NCBI GenBank assembly: GCA_008933675.1
Contig: WBUO01000014.1
Coordinates: 1 to 36,969 of the forward strand
Length of the DNA stretch: 36,969 nt
Origin: Dechloromonas sp.
GTDB lineage: Bacteria; Pseudomonadota; Gammaproteobacteria; Burkholderiales; Rhodocyclaceae
Reading direction: 5' to 3'
The notes beneath the pieces are model-generated. The model had not been told where the DNA came from and made no database searches. It was given only the letters and a program-made list of their open reading frames with translations. Position 1 is the first letter of the stretch; each line of letters starts with the position of its first letter. The position numbers and the translations under genes are program-made. Of this stretch, positions 9,573 to 26,538 are shown one piece after another.

Positions 9573-10165
9573 AGCAGGCGGGTCAGGGCGTAGAGCGCCA
9601 GGAGCAGGAAGAAAACACCGCTGATGCGGTGAATCCAGAGCAGCGGTAGCCGATGCAGGAATTTGCGCCCGGCGAAGACCCCGAGGATGGAGGTCGCAGC
9701 CAGGGCCAGCGTCGCGCCGAACCAGACGGCGCTTGCTTCGCTTGTGCTGCCCAGGCCGGCGACGGCGATCTGCGTCTTGTCGCCGAACTCAGCCAGAAAG
9801 ATCAGCAGGAAGGTCGTGGCAAAGATGCCGTGGCCCGGCTTCTCCTCAATCTCATCGTCGTCCTCTTCGGCCGAATAGCGCAGCGCGCTGATACCAAAGA
9901 CGGCAAAGAGCATGGCAACGGCGGCGGTCACCAGCCATTCCGGCAGCCAGGCTGCAAGCGCTGCGCCGAACAGCACGGCGAGCAGATTGAGCAGGGCGAA
10001 GGCGGTGACGGCGCCGAAGACGACGGGCAGGCCACGGTGACGGGCAGCCAGTGTCATGCAGACCAGTTGGCTCTTGTCACCGAATTCTGCCAGGGCAATC
10101 AGCAGAAACGTCGCACCAGCCGACGACAGCCAGGCGGCGAGCCCGGCATTGACGAGTTCAGTCAT
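9569..10165 (-). CDS. TMEM165/GDT1 family (UPF0016) membrane transporter, probable Mn2+ exporter
   Basis: Six predicted TM helices and two E-F-G-D-K-[ST]-Q motifs (ALAEFGDKSQLVCM and FLAEFGDKTQIAVAGL). Confidence 0.88.
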   Translation of the reverse strand: MTELVNAGLAAWLSSAGATFLLIALAEFGDKSQLVCMTLAARHRGLPVVFGAVTAFALLNLLAVLFGAALAAWLPEWLVTAAVAMLFAVFGISALRYSAEEDDDEIEEKPGHGIFATTFLLIFLAEFGDKTQIAVAGLGSTSEASAVWFGATLALAATSILGVFAGRKFLHRLPLLWIHRISGVFFLLLALYALTRLL

Positions 10166-10179
10166 CGGGAATCAGCGGT

Positions 10180-10623
10180 TCAGGACTTCTCGCCAGCCTT
10201 GTTGCGATGCGGGCAGGCTTCCTTGGTGCACTGGGCGTAGAGGTAGAGGGCGTGGTCCTGGATGGCGAAACCGCGTTCGCTGGCGATGGCATTCTGCCGC
10301 CGCTCGATTTCCGGGTCGTAGAATTCTTCCACCCGGCCGCAGTCGATGCAGACGAGGTGGTCGTGGTGCTTGCCGCGGTTGATTTCGAAAACGGCCTTGC
10401 CCGATTCGAAGAAATGGCGCTCCAGCAGGCCGGCCTGTTCGAACTGGGTCAGCACGCGGTAGACCGTGGCCAGACCGATGTCCATATGCTCGGCGATGAG
10501 CATGCGATAGACGTCCTCGGCCGTCATGTGGCGCATTGTGCTCTTCTCGAAAAGCTCAAGTATCTTCAGGCGCGGAAAGGTGGCTTTCAGCCCCATGTTC
10601 TTGAGGCTTTGGGGGTCGCTCAT
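10180..10623 (-). CDS. fur: Ferric uptake regulator Fur
   Basis: [73 protein letters not shown]. Confidence 0.96.
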   Translation of the reverse strand: MSDPQSLKNMGLKATFPRLKILELFEKSTMRHMTAEDVYRMLIAEHMDIGLATVYRVLTQFEQAGLLERHFFESGKAVFEINRGKHHDHLVCIDCGRVEEFYDPEIERRQNAIASERGFAIQDHALYLYAQCTKEACPHRNKAGEKS

Positions 10624-10719
10624 CGTGATGTGTCCAGAGAGTGTGTTGGCGCAGGCCGTTTGGGGAATTCAGGTATGATATACCGCTTCAAAGCCGATTG
10701 AGAAACTCCGGAAATCCGC

Positions 10720-12010
<1,291 letters not shown>

Positions 12011-12015
12011 CGGCA

Positions 12016-14565
12016 ATGAAATCCCGCCTGCTTGCCCGTCAGCTCCAGGAAGCCTTTGGCGGCGAGGGGGAGGCGAACTGCCGGCAGTTGCTCGAGATGG
12101 CGCGAGACGGCGGTCAGGCAGAGCTGGTCCAGGGCTTCGAAAAGCTGCTTGGCCTGGTGGACGCTGGTTACAGTGCCTATGCCGGGATCAATAACTGGCA
12201 GGCATTGTTGTCGGGCGATGCGCTGACCGACTGGAATCTGCGCAAGGGGCGGATCGAGTCCGGGCATCACTGGAAGGAAATGCTTGGTTACCAGGCGGGG
12301 GATCTGGACGACAGCATTGCGCAATGGCAGCGTCTGGTGCATCCGGATGATCTGCGCGAGTTGCAGTTGCGTCTGGCGGCTCAGGCCAAGGGCGGCGGAC
12401 AGCGATATTTCCAGGTCGAATGCCGCTTGCGTGCCCGTGACGGCCAGTGGCGCTGGTGCCTATTGCGCGGCGCAGTCGCAGCGCGCGATACGGCGGGTGA
12501 GCCGCTACGTCTGCTGCTGTTGCTGCGTGACATCAGCGAGGTCAAGACGGCGGAAGCGGCGCTGATAGCCGCCAAGGAGCTGGCCGAGGCGGCCAATCAG
12601 GCGCGTGGGGCATTCCTGGCCAACATGAGCCACGAGATCAGGACGCCGATGAACGGCATCATCGGCATGACCGAACTGGCGCTCGATACCGAGCTGGATG
12701 CCGAGCAGCGCCACTACATCCGGACGGTCAAGTCGTCAGCGGAATCCTTGCTGACCATCGTCAACGACATTCTCGATTTCTCGAAGATCGAGGCCGGAAA
12801 GGTGCAGTTCGAGGCATTGTCGTTTTCTGTGCACGATACTGTGCTCGAGGCGGCACGCATGCTGGCTGTCAATGCCCATCGCAAAGGTCTGGAGCTGGTC
12901 GTCGATGTCCGGCCGGCGGTGCCGCAGCGGGTTATCGGTGATCCGACAAGACTGCGCCAGGTCATTACCAATCTGCTGGGCAATGCAATCAAGTTCACCG
13001 AAACGGGTGAGGTTGCGCTGACAGTGGATGTCGAAGAGGCTGCAGAGCGCTCCGTCTATTTGCGTTTTGCTGTGCGAGATACCGGAATCGGCGTGCCGGA
13101 TGACAAGCAGCAGGCAATCTTTGAGGCCTTTTCGCAGGCCGATGTTTCGACGACCCGCCGTTTTGGCGGCACCGGCCTGGGTCTGGCCATCAGTGCCCGT
13201 CTGGTGCAGTTGATGGATGGGCGGATCTGGCTGGAAAGCAAGGCGGGGGAGGGCTCCGTCTTTCTGTTTACGGCAAGGTTCGGTGTTGATGCGGAAGCTC
13301 AGCCGCCTGTCTCGCCTTCGGCAAACTTCCGTGGCAGGCGTGCGCTGGTGGTCGAAGACAGCCTTTCGACAGGGCGCTGTCTGGTCGAACTGCTCGAGCG
13401 CACAGGCATCCAGGCCGTGCTGGTGAGCGATGGGGCAGCTGCCGGGGCGGCATTGAAGCAGACCCGGGAAATGGGTTTCCCTTACGACTATATTCTGGCT
13501 GATGCCCATATGGCGGCACCCGGCGGTTTCGCCCTGGTCGACGACTGGCATGCCGCGGGTTGCCGCGAACGTTTGCTGGTCATGCTGAGCACCGAGAATC
13601 AGCGACAGGACATGGAGCGCTTGCGGACTTTGCAAGTCAAGGCGCACCTGGTCAAGCCGATTGCGGCGGGCGATCTTGCGGATGCCCTGGTGCTGGTCGA
13701 GGAGGGTGGGGAGGCAGTATCGCTCGCACCATTCGAGCTGGAGGTGGCTCCGGCTGCCCAGGGTGAGGTGCTGGATATCCTGCTGGTCGAGGACAACCCG
13801 GTCAATCAGGAATTGGCCAAACGCCTGCTGGAACGCCAGGGTCACCGCATCACGCTGGCCAATAACGGTGCCGAGGCGGTTGAGCATTTCGATGGCGGAC
13901 GCTTCGATGTCATCCTGATGGATATGCAGATGCCCGTGATGGGGGGGCTGGAGGCCACCGAGAGCATCCGGTCACGCGAGATGCGGCGGAGTTGGGTGAT
14001 ATCCGAGGAGTTCAAACCGGTTTACATCGTTGCCATGACAGCCAACGTCATGGAAAGCGATCGTGAGCGCTGTCTCGATGCGGGGATGAATGACTATCTG
14101 GCCAAGCCCTTGCGGCCGGCCGAGTTGTATGCCGCACTGGCGCGCGCCGGAGGGTGTGAAGTGGAAGGCGGGTCGGTGCCCGGCGTCGGGCGCGCCGGAG
14201 AGGGAGGGAGCGTCTCCCTGGATCTGCGGCTGGCCTTGCACGATATTGGCGATGCGGATTTGCTGGCGACCATGGCAGGCATGATGCTGGGCGAGTGGGA
14301 GGATCATCTGACTCGTGTAAAGCTTGCTTTGGCGGCTCAGGATGCACATGGCGTCCATATGCATGCCCATACCCTGAAGAGTCTGCTGGCCATGTTTCAT
14401 GCCGAGGCGGCACGCCGCCAGGCCATGGCGCTGGAAAGGGCGGCACTGCCGGGAGGAACGGTCGACTGGGGTGCCTGTCAGCGGGATTTTGCCGATCTGC
14501 AGGAGCAGATGGCCGCTATCCGGCCACTTCTCGAGCGCTTTGTCGAGACTCGCCTAATCCCTTGA
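12016..14565 (+). CDS. Hybrid sensor histidine kinase: PAS-HisKA-HATPase-REC-REC-HPt, no obvious TM segment
   Basis: PAS/PAC ([21 protein letters not shown]), His[26 protein letters not shown], HATPase [21 protein letters not shown]1 ALVVEDS...ILADAHM...HLVKPI, REC2 [15 protein letters not shown]...[13 protein letters not shown]...YLAKPL, HPt [12 protein letters not shown]. Confidence 0.93.
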   Translation: MKSRLLARQLQEAFGGEGEANCRQLLEMARDGGQAELVQGFEKLLGLVDAGYSAYAGINNWQALLSGDALTDWNLRKGRIESGHHWKEMLGYQAGDLDDSIAQWQRLVHPDDLRELQLRLAAQAKGGGQRYFQVECRLRARDGQWRWCLLRGAVAARDTAGEPLRLLLLLRDISEVKTAEAALIAAKELAEAANQARGAFLANMSHEIRTPMNGIIGMTELALDTELDAEQRHYIRTVKSSAESLLTIVNDILDFSKIEAGKVQFEALSFSVHDTVLEAARMLAVNAHRKGLELVVDVRPAVPQRVIGDPTRLRQVITNLLGNAIKFTETGEVALTVDVEEAAERSVYLRFAVRDTGIGVPDDKQQAIFEAFSQADVSTTRRFGGTGLGLAISARLVQLMDGRIWLESKAGEGSVFLFTARFGVDAEAQPPVSPSANFRGRRALVVEDSLSTGRCLVELLERTGIQAVLVSDGAAAGAALKQTREMGFPYDYILADAHMAAPGGFALVDDWHAAGCRERLLVMLSTENQRQDMERLRTLQVKAHLVKPIAAGDLADALVLVEEGGEAVSLAPFELEVAPAAQGEVLDILLVEDNPVNQELAKRLLERQGHRITLANNGAEAVEHFDGGRFDVILMDMQMPVMGGLEATESIRSREMRRSWVISEEFKPVYIVAMTANVMESDRERCLDAGMNDYLAKPLRPAELYAALARAGGCEVEGGSVPGVGRAGEGGSVSLDLRLALHDIGDADLLATMAGMMLGEWEDHLTRVKLALAAQDAHGVHMHAHTLKSLLAMFHAEAARRQAMALERAALPGGTVDWGACQRDFADLQEQMAAIRPLLERFVETRLIP

Positions 14566-14567
14566 AT

Positions 14568-14597
14568 TTGCCTGAAAAGGCTCCTTTCGGCTAAAAT
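14568..14597 (+). promoter_or_regulatory. Candidate sigma70 promoter for carA (TTGCCT-N18-TAAAAT)
   Basis: -35-like TTGCCT at 14568-14573 and -10-like TAAAAT at 14592-14597. Confidence 0.45.
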
Positions 14598-14617
14598 AGC
14601 AAGGTTAAAAAAAGCAC

Positions 14618-14645
14618 AAGCGGGGAGGCGCGAGCCTTCCCGCTT
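14618..14645 (+). promoter_or_regulatory. carA leader hairpin
   Basis: AAGCGGGGAGGC-GCGA-GCCTTCCCGCTT: 12-bp stem with one G-T(U) pair and a GCGA (GNRA) tetraloop, between the candidate promoter and the carA start. Confidence 0.7.
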
Positions 14646-14683
14646 GGCACATGAACAAACAGAAAAACTACAGGAGAGCCGAC

Positions 14684-15838
14684 GTGTCGCTGCTGCCCTC
14701 ATTCACACCTGCCGTTCTCGCCCTCGCCGACGGAACGGTCTTTCAGGGCCAATCCATCGGCGCCGATGGTGTTACCAGTGGCGAGGTGGTTTTCAATACC
14801 GCGATGTCGGGCTATCAGGAAATCCTCACCGATCCTTCCTATTGCCGCCAGATCGTCACGCTGACCTATCCGCATATCGGCAACACCGGTTGCAATGTGG
14901 AAGATTTCGAATCGGCGGCTAATTACGCGGCCGGTCTGGTCATTCGCGATTTGCCGCTAGTCGCTTCCAGCTGGCGCAGCGAGGGCGATTTGTCGTCCTA
15001 CCTGAAGCAGCACGGCATCGTTGCCATCGCCGGCATCGATACGCGCAAGCTGACCCGCATCCTGCGCGAGAAGGGGGCTCAGGCCGGCTGTATCCTCGCC
15101 GGCGAAGTCGACGAAGCCAAGGCGCTGGCCATGGCCCGTGCCTTCCCCGGGCTCAACGGCATGGACCTGGCAAAGGTGGTTTCGGCCAAGGATGGTTACG
15201 AGTGGACGGAGGCTGAATGGACGCTGACTGGCTACCAGCAGCGTAGCGAACAGCGTTTCCATGTCGTCGCCTATGATTTCGGCGTCAAGCGCAATATCCT
15301 GCGCATGCTGGCCGAGCGTGGTTGCAAGCTGACCGTCGTCCCGGCGCAGACGCCGGCCGCCGAGGTGCTGGCCATGAAGCCGGACGGGGTCTTCCTGTCC
15401 AACGGCCCGGGCGACCCGGAACCCTGCGATTACGCTATCGCTGCCATCCGCGAATTCCTCGAGCGCGGCGTGCCGACCTTCGGCATCTGCCTCGGCCACC
15501 AGTTGCTGGCGCTGGCTTCCGGCGCCAAGACGCTGAAGATGAAGTTCGGTCACCATGGTGCCAACCACCCGGTCAAGGACATGGATACCGGCCAGGTGCT
15601 GATCACCAGCCAGAACCATGGCTTTGCCGTCGATGCCGACACGCTGCCGGATAACCTGCGCGCCACCCATGTGTCGCTGTTCGACGGCTCCCTGCAGGGC
15701 ATCGCCCGCACCGACGTGCCGGCCTTCTCCTTCCAGGGGCATCCGGAAGCCAGTCCCGGGCCGCACGACGTGGCCTACCTGTTCGACCGCTTCCTCGACA
15801 CCATGACGCGCGGCACGGCTGCATTGCAACGGGCATAA
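14684..15838 (+). CDS. carA: Carbamoyl-phosphate synthase small subunit
   Basis: [57 protein letters not shown] and [35 protein letters not shown] 14684 is preceded by AGGAGA; ATG 14651 is an in-frame alternative. Confidence 0.95.
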   Translation: MSLLPSFTPAVLALADGTVFQGQSIGADGVTSGEVVFNTAMSGYQEILTDPSYCRQIVTLTYPHIGNTGCNVEDFESAANYAAGLVIRDLPLVASSWRSEGDLSSYLKQHGIVAIAGIDTRKLTRILREKGAQAGCILAGEVDEAKALAMARAFPGLNGMDLAKVVSAKDGYEWTEAEWTLTGYQQRSEQRFHVVAYDFGVKRNILRMLAERGCKLTVVPAQTPAAEVLAMKPDGVFLSNGPGDPEPCDYAIAAIREFLERGVPTFGICLGHQLLALASGAKTLKMKFGHHGANHPVKDMDTGQVLITSQNHGFAVDADTLPDNLRATHVSLFDGSLQGIARTDVPAFSFQGHPEASPGPHDVAYLFDRFLDTMTRGTAALQRA

Positions 15839-15852
15839 CAAGCGAGAATCAC

Positions 15853-19059
<3,207 letters not shown>

Positions 19060-19069
19060 GACCAACCCG

Positions 19070-19113
19070 AACCGCCGGGTCGCCTGTTTCCGAGGCGCCG
19101 GCGGTTTGCTTTT
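19070..19113 (+). terminator. Probable rho-independent terminator or attenuator between carB and greA
   Basis: AACCGCCGG-gt-CGCCT-gtttccg-AGGCG-CCGGCGGTT followed by T-rich TGCTTTT; only 14 nt before the greA ATG. Confidence 0.65.
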
Positions 19114-19126
19114 GCAGGATGAAAAG

Positions 19127-19603
19127 ATGAGCAAAGTTCCGCTGACCGTGGCCGGTGCCGAAAAACTCCGCGACGAACTGCATCGCCTGAAGACCATCGA
19201 ACGCCCGAACGTCATTGCCGCCATCGCTGAAGCACGTTCGCATGGCGACCTGTCGGAAAACGCCGAGTACGATGCCGCCAAGGAGCGCCAGGCCTTCGTC
19301 GAGGGGCGCATTCAGGAAGTCGAGGGCAAGCTGTCGAATGCCCAGATCATCGATCCCAAGCTGCTTGATGCCGATGGCCGCTGCGTTTTCGGGGCGACCG
19401 TGGAGATCGAGGATCAGGACAGCGGCGATGTGGTGACCTACCAGATCGTCGGCGAGGATGAGGCCGACATCAAGAGCGGCAAGCTGTCAGTTGCCTCGCC
19501 GATGGCCCGCGCGCTGATCGGCAAGTATGCCGGTGATATCGCCCAGGTGCAGGCACCGGGCGGCATCCGTGAGTACGAGATCATCGACGTTCGTTACGAA
19601 TAA
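19127..19603 (+). CDS. greA: Transcription elongation factor GreA
   Basis: [66 protein letters not shown]. Confidence 0.98.
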   Translation: MSKVPLTVAGAEKLRDELHRLKTIERPNVIAAIAEARSHGDLSENAEYDAAKERQAFVEGRIQEVEGKLSNAQIIDPKLLDADGRCVFGATVEIEDQDSGDVVTYQIVGEDEADIKSGKLSVASPMARALIGKYAGDIAQVQAPGGIREYEIIDVRYE

Positions 19604-19624
19604 GTCAGGCCAGGCCGGCTCACT

Positions 19625-20086
19625 GTGCGTAAACTGTCGGAAGCCCTCTATCTAGCCGTGTTGACCCTGTGGGTTGGTGGCCTGTGGGCGATCGGTTACC
19701 TGGTGGCGCCGGTGTTGTTCGCCAGTCTTGGTGATCGCCAACTGGCCGGTGTCGTCGCCGGCAAGCTGTTTGCGCTGATCGGCTGGATAGGCCTTGGTGG
19801 AGCGGTCTATCTGCTGACTTTTCTGGTTGCCCGCTGGCGGCGCGCCGTTTTCGGCCGGGCCGTGTTCTGGCTGGTGGTGGTGATGGCTTTGCTCGCTGCT
19901 GTGGGCCTTTTCGGCATTCAGCCCTTGATGGCGCAATTGAAAGTTGAAGCGCTGCCGCGTGATGTCATGGAAAGCGTGTTGCGCGACCGCTTCGTCACTT
20001 GGCACGGCGTTTCCAGCATCCTCTACCTGCTGCAGAGTCTGCTGGGCTTGTGGCTGGTGGTGTGGAGTGGGCGCGGACTGCGTTGA
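19625..20086 (+). CDS. DUF4149-like small integral membrane protein
   Basis: Multiple TM segments; LYLAVLTLWVGGLWAIGYLVAPVLFASLGDRQLAGVVAGKLFALIGWIGLG. Confidence 0.75.
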   Translation: MRKLSEALYLAVLTLWVGGLWAIGYLVAPVLFASLGDRQLAGVVAGKLFALIGWIGLGGAVYLLTFLVARWRRAVFGRAVFWLVVVMALLAAVGLFGIQPLMAQLKVEALPRDVMESVLRDRFVTWHGVSSILYLLQSLLGLWLVVWSGRGLR

Positions 20087-20443
20087 TCAGCCCTGGAAGC
20101 TGCGCTTGGTCTTGCGCGGGGCACTGGCCGGGCGACGCGGCGCTTGTTTCTTCGGGGCTGCTTTTGCATCGGCCGGGGCCGGACGATAGACCACAAGCAG
20201 TTTGCCGATATGTTGCACAGGAGCAGCGCCGAGTTCGCTGCAAATCTGTTCAAGGTAGGCAATGCGGTTGTCACGGCTGTCGCCATAGACGCGGATCTTG
20301 ATCAGCTCGTGGGCGGTCAGGCAGACGTCGATTTCCTTGAGGACGCCTTCGGTCAATCCGTTTTCGGCGATCGAGACGACAGGGTTCAGGCCGTGGGCTT
20401 GGGCACGCAATTCGCGGCGCTGAAGAGAAGATAATTGCAGCAT
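20087..20443 (-). CDS. yhbY: YhbY family ribosome assembly RNA-binding (CRM domain) protein
   Basis: [85 protein letters not shown]. Start at the internal Met (20443). Confidence 0.92.
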   Translation of the reverse strand: MLQLSSLQRRELRAQAHGLNPVVSIAENGLTEGVLKEIDVCLTAHELIKIRVYGDSRDNRIAYLEQICSELGAAPVQHIGKLLVVYRPAPADAKAAPKKQAPRRPASAPRKTKRSFQG

Positions 20444-20475
20444 GGAATAACCTTTCAAAAACGGCATTTTACAGA

Positions 20476-21093
20476 ATGAAAAGAACCAGAACCAGCAAAG
20501 CCTGGATGCGTGAGCATGTGAACGATCCTTATGTGCAGCTCGCCAAGAAAGAGGGCTGGCGTTCGCGGGCGGCCTTCAAATTGATGGAGATGGACGATAA
20601 GGATCAGCTACTCAAACGTGGCGAGGTCGTCGTCGACCTCGGGGCGACTCCAGGGGGATGGTCGCAAGTGGCCGTCAAGCGGGTCGGCGATGCCGGTTTG
20701 GTGTTTGCGCTCGACCTCCTGGAAATGGAGCCGATTCACGGCGTGCACTTCATTCAGGGCGATTTTCGCGAAGACAGCGTGCTGGCGCAGCTTGAAGAAA
20801 AGCTCGGAGAACGGCGCGTCGGACTTGTAATGTCAGACATGGCGCCCAATATGTCGGGAGTACCTTTGGTCGATCAGGCGCGCATCATGCACCTGGCAGA
20901 ACTGGGGCTGGAGTTTTCGCGGGCTCACTTGAAACCGGACGGTGCTTTTCTGGTCAAAGTTTTCCAAGGAACGGACTACGAGACATTTCTCCGTTCCATG
21001 CGTGAGACGTTCAAGACGGTCGCAGTGCGCAAGCCGGACGCCTCGCGCGATCGTAGCGCCGAGCTTTATTTGCTCGGTCGTGTGTTGCGCTAG
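20476..21093 (+). CDS. rlmE: 23S rRNA (uridine2552-2'-O)-methyltransferase RlmE (FtsJ/RrmJ)
   Basis: [70 protein letters not shown]. Confidence 0.96.
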   Translation: MKRTRTSKAWMREHVNDPYVQLAKKEGWRSRAAFKLMEMDDKDQLLKRGEVVVDLGATPGGWSQVAVKRVGDAGLVFALDLLEMEPIHGVHFIQGDFREDSVLAQLEEKLGERRVGLVMSDMAPNMSGVPLVDQARIMHLAELGLEFSRAHLKPDGAFLVKVFQGTDYETFLRSMRETFKTVAVRKPDASRDRSAELYLLGRVLR

Positions 21094-21148
21094 GAGATGT
21101 GTATAAAATGTCGCTTTTATCGCTCGACGCAGTAGAAGGAGAGCAAGC

Positions 21149-23029
<1,881 letters not shown>

Positions 23030-23047
23030 TTCCATCTGATTCATCCG

Positions 23048-23071
23048 GGCCGGGGTTTTCCCCGGCCTTTT
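23048..23071 (+). terminator. Rho-independent terminator downstream of ftsH
   Basis: GGCCGGGG-TTTT-CCCCGGCC-TTTT: perfect 8-bp stem and T-tract. Confidence 0.8.
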
Positions 23072-23080
23072 CATTTGCTC

Positions 23081-23917
23081 ATGAACACGATTCGCTGCGG
23101 TCCCTACCGTCTGTCCTTGGAACGTCCCTTGCTGATGGGCATCGTCAATCTGACGCCGGACTCATTCTCCGGAGATGGCCTGCTCAACGATGTTGAACGT
23201 GCCATAGCTCATGCCCGTGCTCAGCTGAGCGCCGGTGCCGACATTCTCGATATCGGCGCGGAGTCCTCTCGTCCGGGGGCTATTCCTACGCCGGAGGATG
23301 AGGAGTTGCGCCGCCTGATGCCAGTGATGGAAGAGCTGCGAACCTGGAACGTTCCAATTTCGGTCGATACCTACAAGCCGGCAGTCATGCGCGCTTCCCT
23401 GCTGGCCGGTGCGGCGATGATCAACGACATTTCGGGTATGGTTCGTCCGGAGGCGCTGGCTGCGGTTGCTGGCGCCGATTGCGCCATCTGTCTGATGCAT
23501 ATGCGCGGTGAGCCGGGAACCATGCAGCAGGCGCCCCAATATACGGATGTCGTTGGAGAGGTTCGCCAATTTCTGGCTTCGGCTGTGGCGCGCTGTCGTC
23601 GGGCGGGTATTGCCGACGAGCGTCTGGTGCTCGATCCAGGCTTCGGCTTTGGCAAGTCTCTCCAGCACAACCTGGCCCTCTTCCGCGCCATGGCAGCGAC
23701 GGCAGTCGACCATCTGCCACTGCTGGTTGGCGTTTCCCGCAAATCGATGCTCGGAGAAATTACCGGCCGTCCGGTGAGGGAGCGATTGCCGGCCAGTCTT
23801 GCCGCGGCGGTGTTGGCGGCGGCAAAGGGTGCGAAAATACTACGTGTGCATGATGTCGGGGAAACCCGCGATGCGCTTGCCGTATGGGCAGCGATGGAAC
23901 AAGGAGAAAATGCATGA
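23081..23917 (+). CDS. folP: Dihydropteroate synthase
   Basis: [70 protein letters not shown]. Confidence 0.97.
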   Translation: MNTIRCGPYRLSLERPLLMGIVNLTPDSFSGDGLLNDVERAIAHARAQLSAGADILDIGAESSRPGAIPTPEDEELRRLMPVMEELRTWNVPISVDTYKPAVMRASLLAGAAMINDISGMVRPEALAAVAGADCAICLMHMRGEPGTMQQAPQYTDVVGEVRQFLASAVARCRRAGIADERLVLDPGFGFGKSLQHNLALFRAMAATAVDHLPLLVGVSRKSMLGEITGRPVRERLPASLAAAVLAAAKGAKILRVHDVGETRDALAVWAAMEQGENA

Positions 23918-25272
23918 GCAGAAAATATTTCGGCACAGACGGGGTGCGTGGGCGTGTCGGACAATCGCCGATCACGCCGGATTTCGTCATGCGCCTCGGA
24001 TATGCGGCAGGGCGCGTGTTGCTGGGTGAATGCGCGATGCCGGGTGGCGAAAGGCCGCAGGTCCTCATTGGCAAGGACACCCGGTTGTCTGGCTATATGC
24101 TGGAGTCGGCCCTTGAGGCAGGTTTCTGTGCGGCCGGAGTTGATGTCTGTCTGGTCGGTCCCTTGCCGACGCCGGCTGTCGCTTACCTGACCCGGGCGCT
24201 GCGCTTGCAGGCCGGTATCGTCATTTCTGCCTCCCACAATCCCTACTACGATAACGGGATCAAGTTTTTCTCGGCGCAAGGCACCAAGCTGCCCGACGTG
24301 ATCGAGCGGGCGATCGAGGAGCAGATTGATCAGCCGATCACCTGCGTGCCTGCCGCCGACCTCGGGAGAGTCCGACGGATAGAGGATGCACGTGGTCGCT
24401 ATATCGAATTCTGCAAAAGTACGTTTCCCAACGACCTCGATCTGCGCGGTCTGAAAATCGTCGTCGACTGTGCGCATGGCGCGGCTTATCACACTGCGCC
24501 AAGCGTCTTTCATGAATTGGGTGCCGAGGTGGTCAGTATCGGTGTGCAGCCGAATGGCCTGAATATTAATGACGCATGTGGTGCAACGGCGCCACAGACT
24601 CTGGTACAAGCGGTGCTTGCCAATGGCGCGGACCTTGGTATTGCTCTCGATGGCGATGCCGACCGTATTCAGATGGTTGATGCCCGGGGAAATCTCTATG
24701 ATGGCGATCAGTTGCTCTATGCCATCGTCCGTAGCCGGGCACGCCTGGCGCCGGTCAAGGGGGTTGCCGGGACGTTGATGACCAATTTGGCTTTGGAGCA
24801 TGCGCTTTCGCGAATGGGGGTGCCTTTTGGGCGGGCAGCGGTCGGTGACCGCTATGTTGTCGAAATGCTCAACGAGAAAGGCTGGCTCTACGGGGGTGAA
24901 AACTCGGGGCACATCCTGGCGCTTGATCGGCACACTACTGGCGACGGAACCGTGGCTGGACTGCAGGTATTGGCTTCCTTGCGTGAGGCAGGGGGCGATC
25001 TGCAGGGTTTGCTCGGCGACTTGGTGCTTTATCCGCAGAAATTGATCAATGTGCCGATGAGCAAGGGGTTCCCGTGGCAGAGTGATGCCCGGATCGCCGC
25101 GGGATTGGCTGATGTGGAAGCACGAATGAACGGTCGGGGGCGGGTATTGCTCCGCGCGTCGGGGACAGAGCCGTTGTTACGGGTCATGGTTGAGGGCGAA
25201 GAGGCGGGTGAGGTGCTTGCCATGGCCGAGCACCTGGCGCGAATTGTTCGCCAGGCAGTGGAAGAGGGTTGA
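23914..25272 (+). CDS. glmM: Phosphoglucosamine mutase
   Basis: [61 protein letters not shown]. Four-base ATGA overlap with folP. Confidence 0.98.
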   Translation: MSRKYFGTDGVRGRVGQSPITPDFVMRLGYAAGRVLLGECAMPGGERPQVLIGKDTRLSGYMLESALEAGFCAAGVDVCLVGPLPTPAVAYLTRALRLQAGIVISASHNPYYDNGIKFFSAQGTKLPDVIERAIEEQIDQPITCVPAADLGRVRRIEDARGRYIEFCKSTFPNDLDLRGLKIVVDCAHGAAYHTAPSVFHELGAEVVSIGVQPNGLNINDACGATAPQTLVQAVLANGADLGIALDGDADRIQMVDARGNLYDGDQLLYAIVRSRARLAPVKGVAGTLMTNLALEHALSRMGVPFGRAAVGDRYVVEMLNEKGWLYGGENSGHILALDRHTTGDGTVAGLQVLASLREAGGDLQGLLGDLVLYPQKLINVPMSKGFPWQSDARIAAGLADVEARMNGRGRVLLRASGTEPLLRVMVEGEEAGEVLAMAEHLARIVRQAVEEG

Positions 25273-25287
25273 TCATTGGTGTCAATC

Positions 25288-25317
25288 TTGACCGGTTGTT
25301 TTGTGCAAAGCTATAAT
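25288..25317 (+). promoter_or_regulatory. Sigma70-like promoter upstream of tpiA
   Basis: TTGACC (25288-25293), 18-bp spacer, TATAAT (25312-25317). Confidence 0.75.
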
Positions 25318-25345
25318 CGTCAGGTTTTTCGCCAACCAAGTGGCC

Positions 25346-26104
25346 ATGTTCATGCGTAAGAAGCTCGTCGCCGGAAACTGGAAGATGTTCGGCAGCCTGC
25401 AGCGCAATGCGCTTCTGCTGGACAGGATCGTGGCGGCGGGCAGCGGTATTTCCTGTGATGTGGCGGTGTTCGTGCCGTTTCCATATCTGGGGCAGGTGCA
25501 GGGTTTGCTTACGGGCTCTTCGCTGGTATGGGGGGCGCAAACGCTTAGCGAATTTGCCGAGGGTGCCTATACCGGCGAAGTGTCTGCGGGAATGTTGAGG
25601 GATTTTGGCTGTGGCCTTGTTCTGGTTGGGCATTCCGAGCGTCGCAATCTGTTTGGCGAGAGTGATTCGGTTGTGGCGGCAAAGTTCGCTGCGGCCCAGG
25701 CTGTCGGTCTGGTGCCGGTGCTTTGTGTTGGCGAGACGCTGGCTGAGCGTGAGGCGGGAGCGACTTTCGAGGTGGTGGTGCGGCAGTTGTCGGCCGTTGT
25801 CGATCGCGTCGGTATTGCTGCAATGAACAAGGCGGTTCTGGCCTACGAGCCGGTCTGGGCGATTGGTACAGGGGTGACTGCCTCGCCGCATCAGGCGCAG
25901 GAAGTGCACGCCGCCGTTCGCGCTTACTTGGCCGGATTGGATGGGGTGGTGGCGGAAGAGGCGCGCATTCTTTACGGCGGTAGTGTTAAGCCGGGGAATG
26001 CGGCGGAATTGTTTGCGCAGCCTGATATCGACGGCGGTCTGGTCGGTGGGGCGGCGTTGGTGGCAGACGACTTTCTGGCTATTTGCCAGGCGGCGAATCG
26101 ATAG
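25346..26104 (+). CDS. tpiA: Triosephosphate isomerase
   Basis: MRKKLVAGNWKMFGSLQRN, LVGHSERRNLFGESD, VLAYEPVWAIGTG, ILYGGSVKPGNAAEL. ATG 25352 is also possible. Confidence 0.97.
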   Translation: MFMRKKLVAGNWKMFGSLQRNALLLDRIVAAGSGISCDVAVFVPFPYLGQVQGLLTGSSLVWGAQTLSEFAEGAYTGEVSAGMLRDFGCGLVLVGHSERRNLFGESDSVVAAKFAAAQAVGLVPVLCVGETLAEREAGATFEVVVRQLSAVVDRVGIAAMNKAVLAYEPVWAIGTGVTASPHQAQEVHAAVRAYLAGLDGVVAEEARILYGGSVKPGNAAELFAQPDIDGGLVGGAALVADDFLAICQAANR

Positions 26105-26110
26105 GCGGTA

Positions 26111-26485
26111 ATGATGAGTTGGCTTTTTTCTGTTGTATTGACGGTTCATATTCTGGTGGCGCTGGCCATCATTGGTCTGGTGCTGATGCAGCATGGAAAG
26201 GGTGCCGACATGGGGGCTGCATTTGGCAGTGGTGCCTCGGGTAGCCTGTTTGGTGCGACGGGGTCGGCGAACTTTCTGAGCCGGACGACGGGTGTGCTGG
26301 CAGCTGTGTTTTTTGTCACGAGTCTGACACTCGCCTACATCGCCTCGAATACCGTAAAAACGACTGGCAGTGTGATGCAGGAAACGGTACAATCTGCGCC
26401 TGCTTCGGCACCCGCCGAGAGTGCGGGTGACTCGCCGAAGGCTCCTGCTGATGCGGGTTCCCGGGCCAAAGATATTCCGAAGTAA
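26111..26485 (+). CDS. secG: Preprotein translocase subunit SecG
   Basis: VVLTVHILVALAIIGLVLMQHGKGADMGAAFGSGASGSLFGATGSANFLSRTTGVLAAVFF. Confidence 0.95.
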   Translation: MMSWLFSVVLTVHILVALAIIGLVLMQHGKGADMGAAFGSGASGSLFGATGSANFLSRTTGVLAAVFFVTSLTLAYIASNTVKTTGSVMQETVQSAPASAPAESAGDSPKAPADAGSRAKDIPK

Positions 26486-26538
26486 CGCAAGTGATTTGCC
26501 CGGCATTGATCCCTCGCCGGGCGGGTCAGAAAAGTAGT

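Noticed and set aside
23371-24933. 520-aa minus-strand ORF opposite folP-glmM
   Set aside because: Shadow ORF spanning two conserved genes.
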